A DNA stretch of 64,000 nt. Source: Cruorifilaria tuberocauda (Eukaryota; Nematoda; Chromadorea; Rhabditida; Onchocercidae). The notes beneath the pieces are model-generated. The model worked only from the letters and a program-made list of their open reading frames with translations, did no database searches and had not been told where the DNA came from. Below are positions 43,560 through 55,868 of this stretch, piece after piece. The DNA is taken from positions 1-64,000 of the forward strand of contig JABVXU010000154.1 in the NCBI GenBank assembly GCA_013365365.1, in the 5' to 3' direction. The translations under genes and the position numbers were made by a program. The number at the start of each line of letters is the position of its first letter. The stretch's first letter is position 1.

Positions 43560-44160
43560 ATCCGGGACAGAGGTAATTTGAGAGAGAGAGAGAAAGAGAG
43601 AGAGAGAAGAGGAAGAAGATTGTAAGAGAGAGAGGAAGTGGAAGAATTCTCGATAACAACTCCACCCTCCCGTTACCATCGATTTTCGTTCACACCGGTC
43701 GACGGACAAGGCATCGAGGAGAACTGTCCTGTCATTCCGGGCATGCACACAATGCACACATCCCTCTCCTCTCGTCAACAAAACAGCAAGCAATAGGAGC
43801 AAACACGGCCTTGCCGACGAGAATGGTCGATATCGAGGTGTAGGGGTAATGGGGAAGGGGGAGAGCCAGGCATGCCCGAGGGGAGTGCCCATCTCGCCAT
43901 CTCAATCCCAACCCGACCCCCCGCCCTCTCCCGATACTCCCTCCCTCTATACATCGCCTAGCAGCAGCAGCTCTCGTACCGCACTACCACTACATCTCCG
44001 TCTATTCCACTCATACACCACCACCACCACCACCACCACACCACCACCACACCAGCACTACCAGCACCTCATCACCTGCACCAACCACACTTATCACTAC
44101 TGTTCCTCTTCCTTCACAGCTCTTCTGTTCAGGTGAGGTGAGGAGCATATACACCTCAGC
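43560..44160 (+). promoter_or_regulatory. GC-richer promoter-like island upstream of the MADF gene
   Basis: The base composition changes sharply here. A GA-rich tract (43578-43641) is followed by C-rich sequence, a CAG triplet run and a CCA trinucleotide array (44016-44052), then AT-rich DNA resumes. The island ends about 370 bp before the first plausible start codon of the plus-strand MADF gene. Promoter function is inferred from position and composition; no TATA box is obvious. Confidence 0.45.
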
Positions 44161-44525
44161 TTACTTCTACTATCATTCTCCAGCTTCATCTCTTCCAATT
44201 CCCGATTTGGACGTAGCTACTTCTCCTTAGTAACTTTATACGGAGTGTTTCATCATTACGGGTTAGGTTCGTATTTTTTTATTGCTAATTTTTGAAAGAT
44301 TAATAAAAGTTACAACTATTCATCTAATTTATGTAGTCAAGTAATCATCCGATTAATATGTAATTATCAGTTAAATCAAAATTTGAAACAGTGACATATC
44401 ATATTTGATACAGGATTTATTGTATTACTATAAACGGATAAGTAATAATGACTATTTTTAATTGAAACAGAGAAATACATTGTAAATGTGTTTGAAAGAA
44501 AATTTTCATCAAAATTTATTGATTA

Positions 44526-46588
44526 ATGAAAAAAAATCATTTGAATTTGAAGATGGTGTCTGATTCGTACTATCGAAGTTTAATCGAAGCTGTACGTCAA
44601 TTACCGGTACTTTATGACCGAGCACATCCGGATTTCCGAAATGTACGAAAACGTAATGAAGCATGGAAACTTGTTAGTGAGACATTGTTCAAACGTGGCT
44701 TCTCACCAAATGAAGGTACAAAAATTCCTTATCAACTCTTGGCTGCTGTTTATCAGTATTTAGTAAGATCAATAGAAAAGTCGATTTTAATAAATACTGA
44801 TAAAACGAAGTCACTTTTTTTTTTGCCAAATGTTGGGATATTCGATAATGTTTATCAAAATATCCTCCTCATTTACTATCTTTCTTTAAGAAAGTTTTTT
44901 TTTTTTTTAAATTAACGTTTGGTATTTATAAATTTATAATCTAAAGTGTCCATAGCAGATTTATAATTTTTTGTTCTTTCTCATTACTTTTATTTTATGT
45001 TTATTAGATTTTTATCTATCTATTCGTCGATTTGTTTATTATTAGCTGATGAATTAAGAAACAACATTGGTATTGAATTGTTAAGTTCTAAGAATTTCTC
45101 GCAAAACAAAGTTTCAGTGTCGGTAACAAAATCGAGAGATCGGTGGAAAAGTCTGGTACAACGATATCGAACTTCAGGACAGTTTGGGCCAGCATTTATG
45201 TTTACTGCAGAAATGCAATTTCTCGATGAATTCCTCAATGCTGTACCGCCACAACCGTAAGTGTTTTTGTTGCACAAAAATCTGGGAAATAATTCAGGAA
45301 GAAATCTGAGATCCCTAAAATATTATGTTGATAGCAAGGATAAGTAAGGTATAGCTATTTATCATTAGCATATAACTCATTGAATGAACACAATGATTAT
45401 ACCAAAAATAATATCCGGTAGACTCTACAGGAAAGTTTATACAATAGTAGGGAAACGCGTCTTGTACAAATGTAGTCTCTATTGAAAGTACAGCGGAGAG
45501 AATAAATTGATACAAATAAAGTATTTGACTTCTACTATTTGTTATTTATATAACATGGTTAGTAAAATAATTCCCTCAGAACTTACTTTTTTAATATTTC
45601 TTTGATTTGCTACTTAATAAAGTTTTGCTATGGAATTCACCGTATACTACTTTTACTGTGATAGCTTATGATCAGTTTTTTGTCGTTTAAATTATCTCAA
45701 ATCATTTCCGCATGATCTTATTTTTCATTGATGTAATTTTGCAACTTTTGAAGAAGTAAAAATATTATTTAAATTGGATATTAGCAAGGACTGAATTTTA
45801 CATAAAATTACTATATTTCATTCAAAACACATACAGGTTTTGTTTTTGTTTTAGGAATATCTCTAAATCAAACATGTTTTGTAACTTTTTTTTTCAGGGC
45901 AGAAGCGGCAGCAAATTCTCTTCTTGGAAATATGAAAAAAGAGGATAGCGAATGGGAATTTCCAGGTTTATTTGGTAATGCTAATCAAACTGATAATAAT
46001 ATGTCGTTATTTGCAAATATGGATTCACCTGGAGGTTCTTCATCACCTTATGCACAGCAACAAAGTGATCTTAATGCAGTTGATGGGTCTACTGACGATG
46101 GATTACTAAATGGAAATTGTAATTTCTCCAACGGCAATGGTGTTTCTTCTGCCCATTGTGTTCCTATATCAATTTCTTCGTTGTCTGTAAAAGGTGTTAA
46201 ATTTTCGGAAGTTTTTGTCCATGTGAATGTGAACTCATATATTTGTATTTATGAGCTGCTGGCTAAACTCCTCGAAACCAGGAATATTTTAATTGCAGAT
46301 CTCATAGCACGGAAGCGACCGCGTCAAAATGTTACAGATAGTCCAACAGCATTAGAGAAAAGAATTGCAAGTAGTTTGGAAACAATTCAAGAATTCATCA
46401 GCAATGCATTTCAAAAGCAAAAGGAACAAGAAATGGAGAAAGAAAAAAGTCCAAATGCTGCTTTGTTTCAATGTATTGATCATCTCACCGCTGATATGTC
46501 ACCTAAGGAACATCAGGAAGCATTGCGTGAAATTAAACGATCCTGTGTGAGCATCTGTGCCAGGATTATGTCGGAATCACAACCGTAG
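44526..46588 (+). CDS. MADF-domain putative DNA-binding protein, BESS-like C-terminus
   Basis: Likely nuclear transcription regulator of the MADF (Myb/SANT-like in Adf-1) family. Exons 44526-44715, 45046-45256, 45898-46193 and 46299-46588 join in phase to about 328 residues. Residues near 18-125 form the MADF domain: LIEAVRQLPVLYDRAHPDFR, then EAWKLVSETLFKRGF, and after the intron SVTKSRDRWKSLVQRYRTS with FLDEFLNAVPPQP. A Ser/Asn/Gly-rich linker follows. The last 75 residues are charged and probably helical (SSLETIQEFISNAFQKQKEQ, then HQEALREIKRSCVSICARIM), resembling a BESS interaction domain, though weakly. The start may instead be the second ATG at 44553 (MVSDSYYRS). The stretch 46194-46298 is 105 nt, with GGTGTTAA donor and ATTGCAG acceptor, and is open in frame, so its removal adds or subtracts 35 residues without a shift. 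No specific orthologue is recognised. Confidence 0.8.
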
Positions 46589-48659
46589 GTGTTATAATTT
46601 TCCTATAATTATGGCAAATGATATTGCTTTATTTCCGTTAGGCTTGCTGATTGGCAGATTTTATTGCCTTACGACAACGGTATGAGTAAGTTGATTTCAT
46701 GGACGTAATGCCATTCGTGCCTATGCACGCTTCGAAGGCATTTTTTCATGGAAACAAGGAAGTAACAAAGATTTCGGAAAGATTGAAGAGTTTGTTGCAT
46801 AAGTATTATTTACCTTTGGATGAATGTCGTTGACATTACATTGAATTCAGGATTAAGCTATTTATCATATTACATATTATTTGTAATATTATCATTATAT
46901 TGTAAATCGCAATACTTTTGTCGTACTCCATCCTCTTTTCCATAATTTACTGTATCCTTGATCTCGTCCAATTGGTGACAGTGATTTTTTTTTTTTTAAA
47001 TGTGGAAAATATATGATCATTTAATTAAACTGGGATTGTGATAATAGCTTTGTTTATTCGAAGAATTAACACTTCATCTCAATATCGGCAGCATACTTTT
47101 CTGCTATAATTCCTGTTCAAAAATTGTGATGATTGTTCTCCGTTTTTATCGGCTTATTGTAATATGTGAAATTGAGTGGGAAGTGATTATTTGAATTATG
47201 CAAAAACTACTATGCTTTAACATTTAATTGATTTCATTATGACCTCACATATTGTTTTCGTCAAATGCGTCGTAATTCCATTCTTGTAATGTCTTCTTCT
47301 TCTACATTATACCGGAAATATATGAAAAATAGAACCGGTATATACGTGAGTGCTTAGGCTTTAAAAGAGAAAAAAATGATTCGAGAAAATAGGAATATTC
47401 ATTGAAATCCCCGCAAAACTTGTTCCAGTAGTTGTTTCGAAATAGTAATTTCAAGTTTTATGTCTTAAATAGTGATATGATAAAATTTTCGAGGATTTTC
47501 AAACTTCGTGGATCCTTATACATAGTTCTTTTTATTGGTTAAGAAGAACTTACTTTATCTAATTTCACACCCAAACCATTGAAACAGTGGATGATTAATT
47601 TATGAAAGGGAAAGTTTGCTTGATTGCGAAGTATACACGACAAGTATCACCAATTACTTACTACTATTATGCTCTGGGGATTTCTGAGACTTGTAGAAAG
47701 GAACAAATCAGATTACGAGTATGAAATGTGTGAAAGATGGCTACTATATCAAAGATCCTGAAAATTTACTGCAAATTACAACATATTCACAAACCACAAG
47801 CACACTCTCCACGAATGACACTAAATTTGAATACAGAATTTAATAATTCTGATTAGAACATTCAAAAAGGAAATCGCAGATTTAAGAAAGACTTTTAGAA
47901 TACCTAATTTAAAGCTTTAAAGGTTATTTTCCATGCGAGTTCTTAAACTACTTTTACTCATTAAACAATTCGAAATCCTGGAAATCCCACGTGGACTTCC
48001 AAAACTTCAAGGATGATTTATGAATGTAGGCTTAAACAAAGTAAGGAACATATTATCAATAATAATTGTTAGTGATGAAGCGTCCTTTCCATTTCTGTTG
48101 ATACTATTCTATCCCGTTTTTCCATTATTTAAAAAATTGCTCCAAAAACTTTAGATATATAAAAATGTCTCATTTTGCGGGAATATCTGAATTTTGTCCA
48201 TCATAAGGAGACCGACTTCATACATACATATATGTATATATATATATATATATAAGTGTAAACTGTTATTAATTATCAATTGTCATATCGACCTGCATGG
48301 GTGAGAGCAAAAACAGAAATAAATACCAATACAAAAATATTTCTTCACGAGATCAGAGCATGAAAAAGACATGAAAAATACAAATAAGGCTGTAAAGAAG
48401 GCCACCAATTGAATAGTAATTAAAAATTAGCAGTTACAACTGGTTACTAATTTGCCGATGATTAACGAATTAGTCAAACGTACGACAAATTGAAAGACAA
48501 ATTGTTATAAAACTGAAATTTGATTAAAATAAAATGAATAATGAAGACATTTTATTATGCAGTACAGTTCACTCTTTTTTCCGATGCGAAATATTTTTGA
48601 AGTAGAGACAGTTATCCAAAAATGGAAAATTATTTTTGACTTGAATAGATTTTAAAACA
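46589..48659. other. Convergent intergenic region between MADF gene and RasGAP gene
   Basis: This 2.1-kb AT-rich stretch holds both 3' untranslated regions. A minus-strand AATAAA (48556-48551) lies about 105 bp past the RasGAP stop. A TA microsatellite lies at about 48221-48254. No gene was recognised. Confidence 0.65.
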
Positions 48660-51600
48660 TTAACAAGAGAGGTACTTCTCAGCATGTTTTTTTAATAAAC
48701 TGATAACCGCATAAGCTTCCGGAAGAGGACAGCTATCAGAGTTTTGCTGTTCCAGTACTTGTTCTACTTGAAATGCTAGCAGAGCTAACTGATCGGTTTT
48801 ACTATAGCCACAAAATGGGTTTTCCGATGATTCCACCTTCTAAAAATATTAATGGATAAGCACAAAAAGTATGCAGAGTGAAAGAAGGTAAATTTATTAT
48901 AAATTACAACTTGGCTTATTAATTTTGACCTCGTGTCTTTAATAAAGAAAAAAAATCTAACTGAAGATGATAATGCCATTGCATCAAGCAGATCGGCCAT
49001 TAAGCGAACACTTCGTGTACTTTTTTCCTGAAACAGCCAGATTCTCTCAGCAATCGAAAATGGACAAAAAGTTCTAGGTGAAAAAAGATGAAATTAAATA
49101 ATCAGGAATTCGAAAGTGTTCCTTTCAATATCAAGTTTCAAAAAGTAAAAAATTAAGAAAAAAATCGAAGCAAATAAAAATAATTCTTTACCGGACAGTA
49201 ATCAGGAGAAGAAGCCTGATTAGCTAATGACTGGATTGTTTTTGGCAATTGGCGAGACTGTTCCACTAAAATCTTATAAAAATTATTATACAAATTTGAT
49301 TCGAATTGATTGATTTAGTTTAATTTCAAATGAAATAATTACTTACGCGAGCCACTGTTGCTGAGTGCCAAAATTGGATTTACAAAGCGCAGAATGAAAA
49401 ACACACTGAAAATAAACTCAATGCGTACTGGACTAGATGTATCTGCTGGAATTGAATGAAAGAAATAAGCAAAATGCTTCTAATGAATTTTGAAAATCAA
49501 CCTTGTGAAAGAAAAATTTCATCCCGATTCATAACTAATAAATAATATGAGCTAGTGAAAAAAAAACACTAATCTAGTGAAGAGCTTTTCCACTTCAATT
49601 ATTAAGAAAAATATTTTACCTGGCAACTCGACGTGCTACATATTCAGAATCATTGAAATACGCTTTTGTTGTTTTTATGATATGTGATAGAATGGCGCGG
49701 AAAAGAAGAGGTAGATGCTCAGATAAGCTTTTCAGGGCATTCATGATTTCCAATTCCTGTTTCGGCGGCCCTGCACTTAGCAAATTTGCTAGTTCCTCCG
49801 TGACGAGATCCTTACCAGTCATACGTAGGACTGTTGATATACAGCAAGTACAAAATGAATCACACCGAAAAAGTGTTACTTCTGAAAGACAAAATACTAT
49901 TAGATAATTTAAAAATAATTATCAGAAGTTAAGGAATATTCTAGCTTTGAATCGGTTTTTCTTCCTGCATCTGAAATCAGCATAATCAAATTCAGGTTTT
50001 TCCTTTTCATTTTACAATATCTAACGAACTTAATAAAAATTCCCACGAACTTCTACGAGTCTTAACTCCATTTCCATTAGCACTCTTGCCGGAACATCAA
50101 CATTTTCATATATTTCATAAATATGTAAATTTAAAAAGTACAAACCAGTTTCATGCTTAATTTGCTCCTTGACGATAACTTCAACAAATGACATTAATAA
50201 ATCATAATTTGGTAATAGGACAGAGAGCAATAAATGAGCAAAATATTTTCGATTAAAGATATCCAGAACGGAGCCAATCCAAATAGATAAAATAAATGAT
50301 CGCGTAGTGAGCAATACAAAAAACGAGGCATATTGTTCTTCGGGTAGTAAAACGATACGATGACGCACTGCACGAAACAGAAATCCTTCAAAATTATCTT
50401 CTACGCAAAACTCTTTGCTGTCGTCTGCTAATAAATAGAGTGGTGATGCATCTGAAATTAAATAAATAACAAATGCCTTTTTACTTTAAAAAAATAAAAT
50501 TTAAAAAAAAATAAAAGAAACAATCAATACTGCATTATTTATCAGTTCCAACAACATATCCCAATACTCTTCTGCAAGAGTGTCATATTTCAAACTTAAA
50601 GACATATGATATAATTTAGAAAAACAAGAAAGATGAAAATATGATATATTATTGACATGTTCATAACATACCTTTCTGAAAATAATCTCTGAATACAACA
50701 CTGCGTGTCTTTGTCGGTAGAGGATTATGTGAACAAAGTTCAAGTTTCAATGAACATGGTCCGGGAGGAATATATCTGAAGCAGAAATGTAGTGGAAAAT
50801 GACGGTCAAATCAATCGAGTTGATTTTACAAATATTCATTAAACTATGTCAATGTTTTGATGGCTACTCCGTTCAAAAAACAGTATGTAAGAGTACTGTC
50901 AGAAAGAACTTACTGCAGCAGAAAACACCTGTTGAATATAATGGTATTTTTTGCAGGCATCACTTGCTGAGTTTTGGTCAGAAAAATTCCATTAATCGTC
51001 ACCATTGCACTGTATGAGAAATCGGATTTAAAATAATTACCCCTGAAATCAATCTGATTAACATGACTAATTTCGTTAATCATCGGCAAAAATTGATACG
51101 CTTTTCATAATGAAAAATTTCTCATCGAATAAAACCAAAATGAATGACTATACTAACAAATACCAATGACCGGATAGTATCTGAGAATAATTGGGGATAT
51201 CTTAGCTATTTATCCGAATCAACAACAAATCAATGAAATTAAAATATGAATTAGATTTTTAAGTTTCTTTTTGAAGATCAGAGTATGAATACATGGTTTT
51301 ACTGCTATCTGGTATGCCATTACTCTGCATTAAAAGGAATGTTTTTGATAAGAAAAATGTGACAGAAGGGAAAATCCCAGAAACCTACCTAAAACTTGTT
51401 AAAGTTAAGTAAATAACAGTTGTCGAACGAATAAAGTAATCCTGCATTGCAGGGATTACAGCAAATGGTGATGGTGAATGACGATAACCGAAGCATTGCA
51501 ACCGTAACACATTAAGCCAATTTAGATAAATGCCTTCGTTTTGAAATGATAAATGAACTGAAGGATAAATATCCAAACCATTCAAAGCAACCAATAAACA

Positions 51601-54600
51601 ATTAGCTCTATCGAACGATCCTTCCGGTATTTTATAAACAAAGCAAAAATCGAGATCCAAGACTACTTTTGGCTTTGTACTCTGCAAGGAAAGAAGTTAC
51701 CCAATTTCTGTTACGCAATGCATTTATATTAATCATAAAATCATTTTTAATCACATTTAATTATGATTTCAATCGGTCAAAAAATAATACCGATACCTTT
51801 TCATGATCTAAAACGTACAGTTGTGAGCCATTCGAATCACTGAGTCTCACATAACAACGCTTCCACTTGTCTTCTTTGCCTAGAACTTATGAAAATGGAA
51901 TTTTCAAGAAAAAAAAACCATAGCGACTTGAACGCTTGAATAATTTCTATTCATGCTTTTATTGTAATAGCAAAAATATCTATTGTATTGATCAACATTT
52001 TGCACTTCTACTAACAACTAAATAATTTAGAATGTGTTAAACAAATAAGGTCAATAAAATAATTGCGTTTCCATTCTGTATCCCACTATATATGTTAATT
52101 TATTACGCATGACTGGATTTGTAAAAGGGACGGACAAGAATATTCCACTTTTTGAAGGATTTCATACATTCGCAAAAAAATTCAAAAAATTAGGATTTCC
52201 TAGTCAAAGATGTATCCAAGATGCAAATACCGAGCTTAATAGAGTTCTTGTTAACTTTTGAAAATAATGTTAAATTCTCACATCTGCGGTAAGCATCTGC
52301 TTCCAGAAAAGTCTGTGGACAAAAACTATTCATCGTAAAACTCTGGAATTTTCTATCTGCTTTTTTTCCCGACAAGTCCTTTGTCAACACTGCGCGCATC
52401 AGATGGAATCCCTCGCAAATTTCCTTTTTACTATACCTAGAAAATAACGAAACTTAATTCAGTATATTTTTAAAAATTCATAAGGTACGAATAGTGATGA
52501 TAAAAGCATGACAACAAACCGGTAAATCAACAAAAAGTCAACTAGTTACATTAAACGTTAAAACATGTAACGGAAACTTATACTGCATCGTTCAACTATT
52601 GAAATCTTTTAACTCATGTATAGTTCCATCCTGCTAGCTCTATAGCTCACACATTGCATTGGATCACTGACAAATTGATACTCCACATAGAACAGTCATT
52701 TCCTGTTCAGTAATTTTTTCTTCAACAAACCAGAAAGCCATAAAATTTCATGACATTAAACATGTAAACGTCACCACGCCGTACTTTTAATATATGAAAA
52801 ATAAGAATGCACTACCATTCGAGTTGCAGAAAAATTAAATAGAACTTTACCTTTCAATAATATCTGGAATAGTAGGAAAAGTTCGCCCACCAATTTCAAA
52901 ATTGCCATCTGATGTGCGTTTTATTTGAAATTTTTCAATGTGTGTACCGGTATTCACCATAAGAGTGTAGGAATTGGACTGCACAATTGAATGCCGCAAA
53001 AGATAACAACCATCACCATCTGTAATTTAATTTATAAACTGATTAATATATATAAAATTGTAAAAAAACAAAATTAAATGATCGAAAGTTTCCAGTTTGA
53101 AATTTCCTTCCTTTCGCAAGAAATTACAAGCCTTACAGAACGAGTCACATCATTTCTTATCATGTAAACTAGCACATTTCTTAATGATAATACATTTATA
53201 CTTGAAAAGAAACAGGAATTATTGCAGTTTATTTTGCTTTCTTAATTTATAGAAAAGTCACCTTAAATATATAAATTAAATAAATGAAAATATAAAAATT
53301 ACACTGTGTTAGCCGTTGTGTAAGCACATTTACTGGTTCATCATGAAAATATGGTAATTCTTCCGGTTTTACATTCTTGTCATTCTGCAGTAATAAATGA
53401 ATGAAACTAAAAAATCAGTTTAATTTTACTCTTGAGTACAATTAAAAACAATATAAATGATATAAGAAGGAGTTAACTCATAATTTAATTCTGGGTTTAA
53501 AAGAAATAACATTTTAGATTCTCTCCATTTTGGAAAAAAAAGTTTGAAGCAACATGCCACTACAATTATTGTGAATTGACGAAAGACTAACTAATGGAAC
53601 GGTAAGCTGCACAGCGATAAGTCCGGATTTTCCATTCTTTTCTAACCTCGCCCATGCCCATTCATTATCCACCCGTTGGATTTCTGTTAACAGATCACCT
53701 TCGCAAAAGCTGAATAAAATGAATATCAATTTTGTTATGAAATCTAAAAAATACATAATAACAGCTTGAATATGACAATTTTCATCAATGGAAAAACATA
53801 ATAAATAGACAGATGAAGCAGTAATAGATTTTTGTTGTGAAAGTTTGGAGTTTGATGTTGATTCGCAAACAAATATTTTATTAAGAAACGCAATTACGGA
53901 AGACAAGTCGCTGGATAGAAGATACCTTTTCTATAAGTTACAGTGAAGGCAAGAGGCTCGAAGTACAAGAAACTATTTTTGAAAATGGTGATTGTATTTA
54001 AATTATAGTACAGTGAGTGAAGATTCAGCTCTCTACTGACCGTACAGGGCAATCAGTCAAGAAGGATAATCTTGAACCTAAACAGCTACACCTCTAATAA
54101 ACTCTTGTATAATCATGACCTTAGGTCAACAGATACATTCCCGCTCAACTTTTGCACAATCGTAAACAATACAGCACACAGAAGCCCTTAGCAAGCCTCG
54201 GGCGGTAATTTAATAATATATTTACAAAAAGACTGGGTTAATTTGTATTGAAAAGGTTCACAAAGACGCAAAAATAGAAAATTAAAACAAACTCTATAAA
54301 ACAGTCTTTACAAATAATGCTTCATAGAAAAATACAGATTCAGGAATGTTTGAAATTAGAGATTAGGTAGAATTTTTTTTGACACTTCGAATTTTCCTAC
54401 AGATTTTTTTGGGTGAAATACTGATATTCAACTACTACTGAAAATTATAAAACCCAAGATTAGAAATTTTTATTTCAACACAAACTGTAGTAAAATGAAA
54501 GTTAAACGTGAGATTAAAATACATTGAAGGCGAAAAAACTGAAAAACATGAAATTAATTTCATTATTACCTTATTTCATCTGTACCAGGCATTGCACGAA

Positions 54601-55868
54601 ACGGCAGAACGGCTATCCTCTGACGATTAACTAATTTAACCGGCTAAAAAAGAAAATGAGTTGAAAATGTTTAAATTCAAAATACAATTCTGATTAGCAC
54701 ATCATGGTTTTCTTTTTATTCTCATCTGTAATCTGTATTGCTTTCTTTAGAAAAGTGAGAGTGAATACATAATAAATATCAAATAAATATGCAACAAGAT
54801 ATACCGAAGGTGGTTGAAGTGGTAGTACTGCTAATTTCGATTCATTTATAAATGCCTGAATAAGACCAGATAACGATGTGAACGATTTCCCAGATAGGAA
54901 ATATTCACCAGAAACCCGATCGATACTGAAATTCCTCATTTATTAAATACGATGCGAACAGAAAATCAATCAGAAAAGCAGAAGAACTCAAATCTATTTA
55001 TGAAGATTAAAAAACTTTACTAAGTTGGGAAAACTTTTTTAGAAATAACTAATCACAAGATTTTCAATCAATGTTTCACTTAAATTGAAACCAAAATAGC
55101 ACTGTGCCCTGCTATACCTAATTACACTTCTCTCTTCTCCTCTCCCTCTACCCTAAAAAAGATACCTTTTAAAACAACATAGTTGTCAATGAAAACTTAG
55201 CATGCTTTAATACGGAAGTTGTCAGATCTCATTTCACATACTAACTACGATATATCTTTTCTATTAAAAACAATGGATAAAGTATTCGAAAGGGTATAGA
55301 CTACTCAAGTCAAGAATCTCCCTTGCAATTCTAAAAGATCATCATGAAACTATTTTTTGATAAAATCATATCATCAATGAAAAAATTCCAAATATGTCAG
55401 AAGATCACCATACAAGTGTGTGAATCAATTCGATGAATGTGAACTATGAATCGAGTATGGAAGACAAAATAATATACTACTTCCGAGCTAACAAGAAGTA
55501 ACTACATATATATAATAGAAGTAAGATTATCTTCGATACTACTAATTTCATTATTCTATCTATTCTTTTCGGAAGTTAGTAATATTAAATTGTAAGAAAA
55601 CTTACGATAAATGCACAACTGGATTACTGGTTTGAGGAAGCCAAGAAAGACAAAATTTCGGTGTGACAGAATTTTGTTCAGCATGCAAAATCAATGCACC
55701 ATCAATTTTACATTTTCGCAATCGATATTCCACTTCTTCTTCTGTGATAAAACCATGAAAACAATCCACCGAATCTAATGATGTACTTGTCTTTTCCTCC
55801 ACATCTCTCGATTCATGATCATGCACCCCTTGCTTTTCCTCCATCCCACCTTCCGTTGTATTCGACAT
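48660..55868 (-). CDS. RASA1: p120 Ras GTPase-activating protein (RASA1 type): SH2-SH3-SH2-PH-C2-RasGAP
   Basis: Stimulates GTP hydrolysis by Ras at the membrane downstream of tyrosine kinases. Exons: 55868-55606, 54925-54805, 54643-54570, 53709-53592, 53384-53303, 53019-52851, 52436-52282, 51879-51797, 51681-51389, 51009-50914, 50775-50672, 50451-50146, 49881-49620, 49405-49347, 49265-49192, 49027-48962, 48839-48660. They sum to 2505 nt, 834 residues, with phase kept throughout. Domains in order: SH2 (about 36-125), SH3 (RIAVLPFRAMPGTDEI to EWAWARLEKNGKSGLI, about 138-190), SH2 (CYLLRHS to ICEGFHL, 205-290), PH (KEDKWKRCYVRL), C2 (VTINGIFLTKTQQV) and RasGAP. The arginine finger is in TLFR (about residue 627), and FFILRFVNP is the structural FLR-type motif. 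The first SH2 reads GALILHAEQ where the family has the Arg-containing SYLIRES, so the phosphate-binding Arg is replaced. The N-terminus is much shorter than in vertebrates. An acceptor TTATTCCAG lies 12 nt before the ATG, so a spliced leader or an upstream exon is possible. Confidence 0.9.

Noticed and set aside
43443..43892. Minus-strand 149-codon frame
   Set aside because: Its middle is a GA/CT dinucleotide tract, with no recognisable protein feature; composition explains it.
43849..44136. Plus-strand 95-codon Pro/Ser/Thr-rich frame
   Set aside because: It runs through CCA and CAG repeats, has no domain and lies in a promoter-like island.
49406..49453. Extension of the RasGAP exon upstream to a TTCCAG acceptor
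   Set aside because: It leaves the frame shifted relative to 49620, whereas the internal TTTTCAG acceptor at 49406-49408 keeps phase and gives SVFFILRFVNP.
50501..50743. Minus-strand frame with LKYDTLAEEYWDMLLELIN, which looks like a RasGAP exon
   Set aside because: Joining 50672 directly to 50451 keeps phase and matches the RASA1 order (LYLL, then LPEEQYASFF). Including this segment breaks the phase, so it is intronic.
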